From a virus: DNA of 25,342 nucleotides. The stretch lies in the IMG/VR virus record IMGVR_UViG_3300012357_000056, positions 1 through 25,342 of that record, one strand, 5' to 3'. The notes below the pieces were generated by a model that was not told the origin of the DNA, searched no databases, and saw nothing but the letters and a program-made list of their open reading frames with translations. Made by a program: the position numbers and the translations under genes. Below, piece after piece: positions 15,252 through 22,042 of the stretch (position 1 is the first letter of the stretch; each line of letters begins with the position of its first letter).

Positions 15252-15526
15252 TGGCCGAGCAGAGGCCCAGCGTTGGGCGCGTTGTCCACTACGTCAGCCA
15301 CGGCTCGCCGGTGCGGCCGGACGGCACGCAGGCGTTCACCTCCGTGTGCCGCGCGGCGGACGTCACTGAGGTGGCCGACCCGAACTTCGGCGAGGGCGAG
15401 ACCCGGGTCGGCCTGATGGTGAAGAACCCGACGGGGCTGTTCTTCCATTCGCTGGCCGACGGCGGCTGCGAGCACGACGAGGACACCAAGGCTGGCGGTA
15501 CGTGGCACTGGCCGGAGCGTGTGTGA
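15251..15526 (+). CDS. Small actinophage-type protein, function unknown
   Basis: This 91-aa protein reads PSVGRVVHYVSHGSP at the start and GGTWHWPERV at the end, a pattern I associate with small barrel-like proteins common in actinobacterial phages; no role has been established that I know of. ATG 15251 overlaps the peptidase stop, and its TGA overlaps the next ATG (TGATG at 15524-15528). It is therefore part of the coupled cassette. Cysteines occur near residues 33 and 73 but do not form a motif. Confidence 0.7.
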   Translation: MAEQRPSVGRVVHYVSHGSPVRPDGTQAFTSVCRAADVTEVADPNFGEGETRVGLMVKNPTGLFFHSLADGGCEHDEDTKAGGTWHWPERV

Positions 15527-15831
15527 TGCCCACCGCGCTGCACCGTCGGTCCTCAGCGGACATCGACCTCACCCTGCGGGTGCTGCGGGGCACGTGGCGG
15601 TGGCAGCCGCCGCACGAGCCACCGGTGTCGGCCGCCACCCTGGCCACGATGCTCACCGAGCTGGCCGTGGGCCTGCGCGGGGAGTCCGGCGAGACCGACC
15701 TGACACGGCGGCTGCTGGCGATGTCCGGGTGGCTGAACTCGCCGCTGGAGTGCCCGTGGGTGCTGCAACCGCCCGCTCGCGCACGGGTGCGTCGGCGTTG
15801 GTCGCTGAGACGGAAGGACCTACCGCGATGA
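15526..15831 (+). CDS. Hypothetical protein in the lysis cassette
   Basis: This 101-aa protein is mostly helical with a basic C-terminus (ARARVRRRWSLRRKDLPR). The N-terminal half contains DIDLTLRVLRGTW and SAATLATMLTELAVGL. No family is recognised and no membrane span is present. Both ends overlap neighbours by stop-start fusions. The basic tail might bind nucleic acid or membrane, but this is speculation. Confidence 0.62.
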   Translation: MPTALHRRSSADIDLTLRVLRGTWRWQPPHEPPVSAATLATMLTELAVGLRGESGETDLTRRLLAMSGWLNSPLECPWVLQPPARARVRRRWSLRRKDLPR

Positions 15832-16148
15832 CCGATCACGAGGTTCCGCCGATCGATATCGGCTATGGGCACAGCATCCGGTTCTACGGCTGGGCGCCGG
15901 ACCGCGCGCTGAATCCGCAGTACGCCGGACTGCCCGACATCGACCGGGCCGCCGTCGAGGTCACGCACACCAAGCCGGACGGTTCGCCGTGCATGTCGGC
16001 CGCCACCTTCGACACGGTCCCCGGTACCGAGCCGCACCGCACGTGGCACGTCGAGCAGGACGATCCGCTGACCCTGTCGCCGTCGCTGTTATGCACCGCG
16101 TGCGGCGATCACGGTTTCATCCGCAACGGACAGTGGGTGCCGGCATGA
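15828..16148 (+). CDS. Hypothetical protein with C-terminal CxxC
   Basis: This 106-aa protein begins MTDHEVPPIDIGYGHSIRF and ends LLCTACGDHGFIRNGQWVPA, with one CxxC and a nearby His that could form half of a zinc site. It is acidic and soluble. ATGA overlaps join it to the upstream gene (15828-15831) and to the hydrolase-like gene (16145-16148). Its function is unknown. Confidence 0.66.
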   Translation: MTDHEVPPIDIGYGHSIRFYGWAPDRALNPQYAGLPDIDRAAVEVTHTKPDGSPCMSAATFDTVPGTEPHRTWHVEQDDPLTLSPSLLCTACGDHGFIRNGQWVPA

Positions 16149-17074
16149 CGGGTGGCAAGTGGGGCGATGCGGCCGGGAAGCCTGACCCGCAGAAACTGGT
16201 GCGCCAAGGCTTCGAGGGCTTGTTCTTGTACTTCGGGACGCCCCAGTACGCGAAGAACTGCACGCCGGCCTACTACCGGGCCGTGAGGGCGGCGGGGCTC
16301 GGCGCGATCGGGGTAGTGGAGCACGACCAGCACGATGCCGAACTCGGCGCGGCCACAGGCGCGAGCTACGCGCAGGCCGGGTTGGCTGACATGGCCGCGC
16401 AGGGCGCGGTTGGGATCCCGCTGGGTGTGACTGCTGACGAACACCTCACGGCTGGCCAGATCCCCACGGCGGTCGCATTCCAGGCTGCCGCCAGCCAGGT
16501 CATTCGCGCGGCCAGTCGCGAGGCGATGGGCTACGGCTTCCAGGAGTTCATCCACGCCCTGCGTGCTCGTGGGCTGGTGGACATCGAGTGGCAGGCAGGA
16601 TCGCTGTCCCTCGTGGACAGCCTGACGCACTTCTGGCAGGACAACACCGGCACCGAGACGGTCGGACTGGTGATCGTAGACCGCGATTGGCGGCGCAGGC
16701 CGCTACCTGGAGGAGACATGAGCTTCGATCTCACCACCCAGCTCCCGGACCCCGCATCCGTCGCTGGGACCGGCACCGTGCAGGAGGCCCTGGCGACCGC
16801 CCTGTACGGCATCGGAGGTAAGCGCAACGGCGGCGCACTGGCAAACGCCGTCGCCTCGATCCAGACCCAGCTCACCGCGATCCAGGGCGCACTGACCCAG
16901 GAGGAGGCCGACCTACTGGCCGCGGTCAAGGGTGTGACGGCCGGCGCAGTGGACGTGAAGACCTTCGCCGCCGCGCTCGCACCGATTCTGGCACCGATCC
17001 TGGCCCCGCTCCTGCCGGCCGGTGCGACCCCGGCGGAGTTCATCGCCGCGCTCGACGCGCAGCTCGGCAAGTAG
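16145..17074 (+). CDS. Glycoside-hydrolase-like (DUF1906/Rv2525c-type) cell-wall protein
   Basis: This 309-aa protein's residues 1-185 match the glycoside-hydrolase-like TIM-barrel family typified by Rv2525c: GFEGLFLYFGTP, LGAIGVVEHDQHD, GAVGIPLGVTADE, and a final ETVGLVIVDRDW. Such domains occur in actinophage lysins and in secreted actinobacterial wall proteins. Residues 192-309 form an Ala/Pro/Leu-rich region (FAAALAPILAPILAPLLPAG) that may bind wall or membrane or oligomerise. ATG 16145 overlaps the previous stop. A very strong ribosome site inside the gene precedes Met192 (16718). It is the best endolysin candidate here, followed by a holin-like gene. Confidence 0.72.
   Translation: MTGGKWGDAAGKPDPQKLVRQGFEGLFLYFGTPQYAKNCTPAYYRAVRAAGLGAIGVVEHDQHDAELGAATGASYAQAGLADMAAQGAVGIPLGVTADEHLTAGQIPTAVAFQAAASQVIRAASREAMGYGFQEFIHALRARGLVDIEWQAGSLSLVDSLTHFWQDNTGTETVGLVIVDRDWRRRPLPGGDMSFDLTTQLPDPASVAGTGTVQEALATALYGIGGKRNGGALANAVASIQTQLTAIQGALTQEEADLLAAVKGVTAGAVDVKTFAAALAPILAPILAPLLPAGATPAEFIAALDAQLGK
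16718..17074 (+). CDS. Internal-start product of the hydrolase-like gene
   Basis: ATG 16718 lies in the same frame as the 16145 gene and is preceded 1-10 nt upstream by CTGGAGGAGA, a near-ideal Shine-Dalgarno sequence that is better than that of the full-length start. It would give a separate 118-aa C-terminal product beginning MSFDLTTQLPDPASVAGTG. In phage lysins such as Lys170, internally started C-terminal domains assemble with the full-length enzyme. That parallel is inference, and an ancestral fusion of two genes is the other reading. Confidence 0.55.
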   Translation: MSFDLTTQLPDPASVAGTGTVQEALATALYGIGGKRNGGALANAVASIQTQLTAIQGALTQEEADLLAAVKGVTAGAVDVKTFAAALAPILAPILAPLLPAGATPAEFIAALDAQLGK

Positions 17075-17083
17075 GAGGACATC

Positions 17084-17344
17084 ATGCTGACGATCTGGCA
17101 GTCCGTGTGGTCCGCGATCAAGTCCGGTGCGTGGGTCGGCTACGCCGGCACACTCGTCGGGCTCGCCACGACCATCGGGCTACTCACCCAGTCCCAGGGC
17201 AACACGGCCGCGCAGTTGGTGGCCAGCATCGGGACAGCCGTGGCGGCGATCATGGCCCTGACGCACACCGGGCACGCGGCCGGGTTGCTGCGCCGCAACG
17301 CGAACCTACGGGCGATGAAGACGCCCGCCGAACGCATCCCGTAG
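17084..17344 (+). CDS. Holin-like membrane protein
   Basis: This 86-aa protein has two hydrophobic segments (residues 18-34 YAGTLVGLATTIGLL and 43-60 AQLVASIGTAVAAIMAL) and a basic C-terminus (GLLRRNANLRAMKT), the usual layout of a small class II-type holin. A strong GTAGGAGG site precedes ATG 17084. It is the last plus-strand gene of the late operon, 9 nt after the hydrolase-like gene. The protein would open the membrane to release the lysin. Confidence 0.75.
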   Translation: MLTIWQSVWSAIKSGAWVGYAGTLVGLATTIGLLTQSQGNTAAQLVASIGTAVAAIMALTHTGHAAGLLRRNANLRAMKTPAERIP

Positions 17345-17359
17345 GGCGGTCTGACCGCC
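17345..17359 (+). terminator. Candidate terminator of the late operon
   Basis: GGCGGTC (17345-17351) and GACCGCC (17353-17359) form a perfect inverted repeat directly after the holin stop, followed by a C/T-containing stretch. The effective hairpin is short (GGCGG/CCGCC with a 5-nt loop). It lies at the boundary between plus-strand late genes and the convergent minus-strand operon. Confidence 0.5.
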
Positions 17360-17490
17360 AGTCCCCCGAGACGGCCGCTGGTCCCCCCTGCGTTCATCCC
17401 CGACATACGTTGTGGTGGTGACTTCGACGGTGGTGTGTCCATTTTCAGCACAGTCGGCCACGTCGTCGGTCATTCCCTTCTGCACCCACC

Positions 17491-17541
17491 ACGGTCTCCC
17501 GAGCGCCCTACCAGGGGCGGCCCGCTCTCCCGGGAGACCGT
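17491..17541 (-). terminator. Long nested hairpin, terminator candidate between convergent operons
   Basis: ACGGTCTCCCG (17491-17501) pairs perfectly with CGGGAGACCGT (17531-17541), and the 29-nt interior also folds (GAGC with GCTC, GCCC with GGGC on the minus strand). It lies 41 nt beyond the stop of the minus-strand gene at 17582. It is one of the strongest RNA structures in the window. Rho-independent termination without a U-tract is common in actinobacteria. A structured regulatory RNA is the alternative. Confidence 0.55.
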
Positions 17542-17581
17542 GGTCGGCCGGTGCGCTAGCAGTTCGCAACCGGTCGATTCC

Positions 17582-17914
17582 CTATCGGGTGGATCCACAG
17601 CGCCCGGACTGGGCAAGCACCGACTCGACCGCGTCGGCCTCGGCCTCCGTGTCGGCCATGTGCTGCTGCACAAGCCCGATCGGATCGGTGACCCAGGGGC
17701 AGTCCTGCACGAGGATGCGAGGCACGTCGGCCGGCGTGACGGTGTCACCGACGGTGGCGACGAGGCGCGTGAGCGCGCCGGCCAGGTGCGCGTCGGTCCA
17801 CGGCGCCGACGGCGGTCCGGGATGGTCACTGCTGGCGACCAGCCCGGTGACGGCGGCCAACAGAGCGAGAGCGGCCAGCGCGATCGCGGCGCCTCTGGCT
17901 ATGGACCTGGTCAT
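17582..17914 (-). CDS. Secreted or membrane-anchored small protein
   Basis: This 110-aa protein starts MTRSIARGAAIALAALALLA, a basic residue pair followed by a hydrophobic segment at residues 8-27, as in a signal peptide or signal anchor. The exported part has two Cys (QDCPW and SGRCGS) that could form a disulfide. Start ATG 17914 overlaps the stop of the upstream gene (ATGA). As the last gene of a minus-strand operon away from the late genes, it may be expressed in the lysogen and act at the cell surface. No family is recognised. Confidence 0.62.
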   Translation of the reverse strand: MTRSIARGAAIALAALALLAAVTGLVASSDHPGPPSAPWTDAHLAGALTRLVATVGDTVTPADVPRILVQDCPWVTDPIGLVQQHMADTEAEADAVESVLAQSGRCGSTR

Positions 17915-18150
17915 ACGATCGGCCGCCTGGGCATGTGCCGCTCCAGTACGTCCCGGATGGCCAGAAGCGCACGCCGCCCGGCCTGGTGCCGTCGCGGGTC
18001 GGGTGACGTGCACGTGATCGCCCCGTCGCGGAGGGCGATGGCTTCGGCTTCGGTGAGCCACACTTCCAACCGGACGGTGGGCGTGCCGACCGGGTCGGGG
18101 CGACTCGTGTCGGGTCGTGCGGGCTTGGCGCGTTGCCGGACGGCGGTCAT
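17911..18150 (-). CDS. Hypothetical protein of minus-strand accessory operon
   Basis: This 79-aa basic N-terminus (RQRAKPARPDTSRPDP) is followed by a compact alpha/beta region (VRLEVWLTEAEAIALRDGA, then RRALLAIRDVLERHM). ATG 18150 was chosen because GAGGAAG lies 6 nt upstream; an earlier ATG at 18180 is weaker. It overlaps both neighbours by ATGA. No function can be assigned; the length and composition would suit a small regulator. Confidence 0.6.
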   Translation of the reverse strand: MTAVRQRAKPARPDTSRPDPVGTPTVRLEVWLTEAEAIALRDGAITCTSPDPRRHQAGRRALLAIRDVLERHMPRRPIV

Positions 18151-18632
18151 CGCGTCTTCCTCGGGGCGGCGAGACTCCACAGGGCCTCGATCAGCTCCCG
18201 CAGCTCGCGGGGGTTCATGGTGGCGGACTGCCCGGCCGGCAGCGTGAGCCCGGCGTCATGCCGCCCGACCGGGTAGGCCCGCACCCGCGCCGACCGGCCG
18301 ACCGCGTCCACGCACGGGATCAGCCACTCACCCTCACGGCAGAGAGCGGGCGCGCGGGGTGCGGGCCCGGCAGGACGATCGGGCGGGGACGTCACGGGCT
18401 CCCGGTTGACCGTCCACGAGAAGCGGCGGGCGGGGACGGCAGGCGGGGCCGCCCTGCCCACCGTCCCCTTCGGTGCGGCGGAACGGGCACCAGAGGCAGG
18501 GACGGTCTCCTCGCTGGCCTGTTCCGTCGCGCCGTCGGGCACGGCGGTGGATCCCCCGGGGCTGGAGGCACCCGCGGCCACCGCCGTGCGTCCAGGCGCC
18601 CCGGATGGCGGGGCGGTCCGGTTGGTGCACAT
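18147..18632 (-). CDS. Hypothetical protein, first gene of minus-strand operon
   Basis: This 161-aa protein's residues 1-70 are Ala/Pro/Gly-rich and probably disordered. Residues about 70-161 look folded (RRFSWTVNREPVTS, then GEWLIPCVDAVGRSARVRAYPVGRHDAG) and end with a helix (NPRELRELIEALWSLA). A TATGGT -10 element sits 7 nt before ATG 18632, so the mRNA may be leaderless. It is followed by two ATGA-coupled genes. The family is not recognised. Confidence 0.6.
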   Translation of the reverse strand: MCTNRTAPPSGAPGRTAVAAGASSPGGSTAVPDGATEQASEETVPASGARSAAPKGTVGRAAPPAVPARRFSWTVNREPVTSPPDRPAGPAPRAPALCREGEWLIPCVDAVGRSARVRAYPVGRHDAGLTLPAGQSATMNPRELRELIEALWSLAAPRKTR

Positions 18633-18665
18633 GGCCTACACCATAGGCGAACGCGTGCGAACGCG
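18633..18665 (-). promoter_or_regulatory. Promoter and direct-repeat operator of the minus-strand operon
   Basis: On the minus strand TATGGT (18645 to 18640) lies 7 nt before ATG 18632, which places transcription start at or next to the start codon. Just upstream, GCGAACGCG occurs twice on the plus strand (18647-18655 and 18657-18665), spaced 10 bp, one helical turn. That is the spacing of a cooperative repressor or activator site between the two divergent genes. Confidence 0.5.
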
Positions 18666-18773
18666 ACACCAACGATTGGGTGAACCACGACAACCACGGT
18701 CGAGCACAGGTATTCGCAGGTCACAGCGGCAGGCACGGTCAAATACGGACAGTTGTGACGCATGATCTACGGC

Positions 18774-18959
18774 ATGACCGCACGTCGCGTACCGACCGGT
18801 GAAGCCGCGAAGGCCATCGGTGTGGACGTGCGCACCCTGCAACGCTGGGTCGAGAACGGTCTCGTCGAGCCGGACGGCTACACGGCGGGCGGGCACATGC
18901 GGTGGGACGTCGAACGGCTCCGCACCGCGCTACGCGACCTGCGGCAACGCGACGAGTAG
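18774..18959 (+). CDS. Small HTH DNA-binding protein (MerR/excisionase-like)
   Basis: This 61-aa protein has the pattern VPTGEAAKAIGVDVRTLQRW, a winged HTH of the MerR/excisionase type, then a wing-like segment (DGYTAGGHMRWDVERL) and a C-terminal helix. ATG 18774 is preferred over ATG 18762 because a CATGAT -10 lies 7 nt before it and no ribosome site exists for either. It is divergent from the 18632 operon and flanks the GCGAACGCG repeats, so it may regulate them. It could also serve as a recombination directionality factor for the serine integrase. Confidence 0.75.
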   Translation: MTARRVPTGEAAKAIGVDVRTLQRWVENGLVEPDGYTAGGHMRWDVERLRTALRDLRQRDE

Positions 18960-18963
18960 CCGG

Positions 18964-19182
18964 TCAGTGGTTGGCCGCGCCGACCAGGATCGCGACCACG
19001 ACCACCACGGCCGGCACGACAATCAGCACCCACCACAGGATCAGTTTCATCGTGTGGATCTCCCGAACCAGCACCATGAGCAGCTTGCTCTGTTCCTCCT
19101 CCTCGGTGTCCGAGGATTCCACGATGTTCGTGAGTTTCCGTTCGAACTGGCTGAGGCCGGGGTAGCTGCGGATATCGGGCAT
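18964..19182 (-). CDS. Small tail-anchored membrane protein
   Basis: This 72-aa protein has an acidic helical N-terminus (FERKLTNIVESSDTEEEEQS) and a strong C-terminal membrane span (residues 47-69, KLILWWVLIVVPAVVVVVAI). ATG 19182 has GGAG 8 nt upstream; GTG 19215 is an alternative. It is convergent with the HTH gene, 4 nt apart. Function is unknown; small tail-anchored proteins in lysogeny regions are often superinfection or membrane-stress factors, which remains a guess here. Confidence 0.62.
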   Translation of the reverse strand: MPDIRSYPGLSQFERKLTNIVESSDTEEEEQSKLLMVLVREIHTMKLILWWVLIVVPAVVVVVAILVGAANH

Positions 19183-19241
19183 CGGGTGCTCCGTGGGTGC
19201 GGCGGGGTGCTGCACGGCTATCGCCTCCAGTGCTCGGGTGG

Positions 19242-19976
19242 TTACAGGGTGCTGGTCAGCACTGCTCGCATCGGCCAGTCCATCGTCACGTCATCAGCCG
19301 GTTTGCCCTGGCCACGCAGGTACTCGACGAAATGCGTGGCCCATTCCCGGTGCCATGCGGCCTGCCGGATCTGCAACGTGTCCAGGTCGTCGCACGCCAC
19401 CGGGTACCGGTGCGCGATCTTCCACGCGACCCGCGCGGCGCACAGGGCATCCGCTGTCGAGCCGTGCGCGTCCGCGTCGGAGATCGGGACACCGTAATGC
19501 GACGACGTGGCGGTCAGGGTGCGCTTGCCGCGCCGGTATCGGTCCAGCGCCCGGTCGATCACGAGCGGGTCGACAACGCGCAGCGGCCCGGTCGTCATGC
19601 TCGGGTCCGTCAACGTCGCCAAGCCATAGCGCCGGCACTCCCGATCAAGCAAGGTCAGGTCGTACGGCGCGTTGTACACAATGAGCGGCGCGCCCTGCTC
19701 GACATGCATGGCCAGCGTCGTGCAGATGTCGACCAGCGCGGTGTCCGGCCGCTGCCCTTCGGCTTGGGCGTGCTCCGTGGTGACGCCGTGCACCTCGGTT
19801 GCGGCGGCCGGGATCTCGACACCCGGGTCGATGAGCCACGAACCGATGTGTGGCTTCTCGCCCGGTCGGATGACGATCACGGATGCGGTGACGATGCGGG
19901 CGGTCTCCGGGTCTATGCCGGTGGTCTCGGTGTCGAATGAGACAAGGGTGCCGTTGGCCCATGCGGGCGCGGTCAC
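19242..19976 (-). CDS. DEDDh 3'-5' exonuclease (DnaQ/epsilon-like)
   Basis: This 244-aa protein has every expected DEDDh residue: Asp15 and Glu17 in SFDTETTGID (ExoI), Asp106 in YNAPYDLTLL (ExoII), and His171 with Asp176 in HGSTADALCAA (ExoIII). It is a metal-dependent 3'-5' exonuclease of the DnaQ fold. GTG 19976 overlaps the upstream stop (GTGA), so it is coupled to the membrane protein gene. It is far from any replication cluster, so roles in repair, degrading invading DNA or RNA turnover are possible. The enzyme class is secure and the pathway is not. Confidence 0.85.
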   Translation of the reverse strand: MTAPAWANGTLVSFDTETTGIDPETARIVTASVIVIRPGEKPHIGSWLIDPGVEIPAAATEVHGVTTEHAQAEGQRPDTALVDICTTLAMHVEQGAPLIVYNAPYDLTLLDRECRRYGLATLTDPSMTTGPLRVVDPLVIDRALDRYRRGKRTLTATSSHYGVPISDADAHGSTADALCAARVAWKIAHRYPVACDDLDTLQIRQAAWHREWATHFVEYLRGQGKPADDVTMDWPMRAVLTSTL

Positions 19977-20452
19977 CGCGCGGCCCGATCGGCTAGGACC
20001 CGCTGCCAGGTGCGCACGACAACACGCGCCACCTCGAACCCGATCCATGCGGGCAACCCGTAGGCGACGACACCGAACGCCAGGAACCACAGCCCGGCCG
20101 GCCGGGTCGCGGCGATGCCCATCAGGGTGGCCAGCCCGAGCGCGGCCGGTACGAGGATCTTCGCGGCCCGCCGGTTGATGGCCTGCACGCTGGACAACCG
20201 GCGTCGGTGTCGCGGCGGCCGTGGCCGCCTGGTCAGGCCGGCCCAGGTGACGGTGACGCCGGCCAGCAGCAGCCCGCCCAGTAGGACGTAGATCCCGGCG
20301 CGGTGCTCGGGCAGGGTGAGGATCGCGACGACCTGGCCGAGACCGACGGCGACCGGGAAGGCGTAGAGGACGCCGACGCGGAGGATGCTGGTGGCCCAGC
20401 CGGCGAGCGTGGCGATGCCGCGCACGACCGACGAACGGTGGATGGTGGACAC
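19973..20452 (-). CDS. Four-helix membrane protein coupled to the exonuclease
   Basis: This 159-aa protein has four predicted spans (about residues 27-46, 54-73, 99-116 and 121-140) and a strongly basic loop between spans 2 and 3 (RRPRPPRHRRR). GTG 20452 has AAGGAG 6 nt upstream. The ribosome site lies inside an inverted repeat (20457-20481). It is the first gene of a two-gene minus-strand unit with the DEDDh exonuclease and is divergent from the integrase. No family is recognised; superinfection exclusion is a possible role. Confidence 0.68.
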   Translation of the reverse strand: MSTIHRSSVVRGIATLAGWATSILRVGVLYAFPVAVGLGQVVAILTLPEHRAGIYVLLGGLLLAGVTVTWAGLTRRPRPPRHRRRLSSVQAINRRAAKILVPAALGLATLMGIAATRPAGLWFLAFGVVAYGLPAWIGFEVARVVVRTWQRVLADRAAR

Positions 20453-20456
20453 GGGG

Positions 20457-20481
20457 ACTCCTTCGTGGTCATCGAAGGAGT
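20457..20481. promoter_or_regulatory. Perfect inverted repeat between membrane gene and integrase
   Basis: ACTCCTTCG (20457-20465) and CGAAGGAGT (20473-20481) form a 9-bp perfect inverted repeat with a 7-nt spacer, extended by GGGG 20453-20456 and CCCC 20484-20487. It contains the minus-strand ribosome site of the 20452 gene. It could be an operator, a hairpin controlling translation, or part of the integrase attachment region. Confidence 0.5.
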
Positions 20482-20509
20482 GGCCCCTAGCGAAGTTTAA
20501 GGAGCCATA

Positions 20510-20537
20510 CCCCTTCTCAGGGGCTACAGTACGCACC
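20510..20537 (+). promoter_or_regulatory. Integrase promoter with hairpin, apparently leaderless
   Basis: TACAGT (20525-20530) fits the actinobacterial -10 pattern TANNNT and lies 7 nt before GTG 20538, so transcription would start at the start codon. There is no ribosome site. A small inverted repeat (CCCCT 20510-20514, AGGGG 20519-20523) abuts the -10 and could be an operator. No clear -35 was found. Confidence 0.45.
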
Positions 20538-22031
20538 GTGAGCACACCACGCAATGATGACCTTCGTACCGGCCGCGAGTACCTGCGTGTCAGCGTCGAC
20601 CGGTCCGGCCGCAGCAGGTCCACCGACGAGCAGCACGAGGACAACGCCCGAACAGCCGAAGGCCACGGCATCCAGCTCGGCGTCCCCTACCTGGACACCA
20701 ATCGGTCCGCCTCCCGGTACGCACGCGTGGCCCGCGAGGACTTCGACACACTGGTCGCGGACCTACGCGAAGACCGGTTCGGCGCCGACCATCTCGTGCT
20801 GTGGGAATCCTCCCGCGGCTCCCGGAAGGTCGGCGAGTGGGTTGAGCTGATCGAGCTGTTGGAGCAGCGCCGGGTACGTGTGCTGGTGACGACGCACGGC
20901 CGTGTCTACGACCCAGCGAATCCCCGCGACCGGCGGTCGCTGCTGGAGGACGCGGTCGACTCCGAGTACGAGTCGGCGAAGACGTCGTTGCGGGTGCGGC
21001 GCGACACCGCGTCGGCGGCGGCGAAAGGCCGCCCACACGGGCGGCCCCCGTTCGGGTATCGGCGCCGCTACGACCCGGTGTCCGGTGTGCTGTCCGCGCA
21101 GGAGATCGACCCGGACGAGGCGCCGCTGGTGCGGGAGTTGTTCGACCGGCTCGTCGCGGGCCACTCGCTGTACGCCATCGCGAAGGACTGGCGGGAACGC
21201 GGCATCGTCAACCGGTCCGGGAAGCCGTTCCTGGCGCCGCACCTGCGGAACATGGCCTTGAACGAGGCGTACCGAGGGTTGCGGCTCCACTCCCCCGGCC
21301 GGCGCGGCGGTAACCGTCCCTCGGAGGACGCGGTGATCTCGCTGGCGGCGTGGCCCGCGCTGGTGCCGGCACCGACGTTCCTGGCTGTGCGCCGGTTGCT
21401 GACCGCGCCGGAGCGGCGGGTGTCCCGGCCTGGCCGCGGGATTCATCTGCTGTCGATGATCGCGGTGTGCGATCCGTGCGGGTCGGTGCTGCACGTGCAG
21501 TATGTGCGCGGCGTGGCCCAGTACCGGTGCAAGGAGCGCGGGTGTGCGGGCGCGGTCGAGTCCGAACTGGATGGCGTGGTCGAGCGGGAGATCGTGTTGT
21601 TCCTGGCCCGGCCTGAGTTGCGTGGGCAGTTGTCGGAGGACGAGACGGAGAACGCCGAGCTGGCCGGGGTGCGCACCGAACTGGCAGAGGCCAGGACCCT
21701 GGTGGTCGACCTGGTCAAGGCGGTGACGTCGAAGCAAATGACCGTGCAGTTGGCGGGGCAGGTGGAGCGGGAGACGCGCCAGCAGATCGTGGTGCTGGAG
21801 CGGCGGGAGCGTGAGCTGACGACGCCGAGCGTGCTGCGAGGATTGATCGAGCCGGGGGCCGATGTGGCCGCGCGTTGGGAGGCTGCGCCGATGTCTACGA
21901 AGCGGATGGTGGCGCGGATCTTGTTGACGCCGGAGTGGATGGGTGAGGTGCGGGTGCGGCCGTCGGGGCGTGGTCGGCGGCGGTTGCCGGTGCCGGTGGG
22001 TGAGCGTGTGGTGTTCCTGCGGACCGCGTAA
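20538..22031 (+). CDS. Large serine integrase (phiC31-like)
   Basis: This 497-aa site-specific recombinase has an N-terminal catalytic domain beginning EYLRVSVDRSGR, with Ser19 the likely nucleophile, and continuing with DLREDRFGADHLVLWESSRGSR. A recombinase domain follows, including GRPPFGYRR and VRELFDRLVAGHSL. A zinc ribbon is formed by Cys311, Cys314, Cys331 and Cys336, and a C-terminal coiled coil by residues about 375-440. This is the size and order of phage large serine integrases, which recombine attP with attB. GTG 20538 is used with no ribosome site. Confidence 0.92.
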   Translation: MSTPRNDDLRTGREYLRVSVDRSGRSRSTDEQHEDNARTAEGHGIQLGVPYLDTNRSASRYARVAREDFDTLVADLREDRFGADHLVLWESSRGSRKVGEWVELIELLEQRRVRVLVTTHGRVYDPANPRDRRSLLEDAVDSEYESAKTSLRVRRDTASAAAKGRPHGRPPFGYRRRYDPVSGVLSAQEIDPDEAPLVRELFDRLVAGHSLYAIAKDWRERGIVNRSGKPFLAPHLRNMALNEAYRGLRLHSPGRRGGNRPSEDAVISLAAWPALVPAPTFLAVRRLLTAPERRVSRPGRGIHLLSMIAVCDPCGSVLHVQYVRGVAQYRCKERGCAGAVESELDGVVEREIVLFLARPELRGQLSEDETENAELAGVRTELAEARTLVVDLVKAVTSKQMTVQLAGQVERETRQQIVVLERRERELTTPSVLRGLIEPGADVAARWEAAPMSTKRMVARILLTPEWMGEVRVRPSGRGRRRLPVPVGERVVFLRTA

Positions 22032-22042
22032 CGAGGTTCTGG

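Noticed and set aside
15989-16144. Longer N-terminus for the hydrolase-like gene
   Set aside because: The in-frame extension overlaps the 15828 gene out of frame and has no family-like sequence. ATG 16145 fits the ATGA coupling.
17306-17473. Short minus-strand frame beginning MTDDVADCAENG
   Set aside because: Its ribosome-like AAGGGA abuts the start codon too closely, and it runs into the holin gene in antisense. Not convincing as a gene.
17535-17600. tRNA-like stretch with GGTCGATTCCC
   Set aside because: It resembles a T-loop only by chance; no acceptor stem or anticodon arm can be paired.
18117-18683. Plus-strand frames opposite the 18147-18632 gene
   Set aside because: They are Arg/Gly-rich shadows without ribosome sites. 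The minus-strand frames have ATGA coupling and a promoter.
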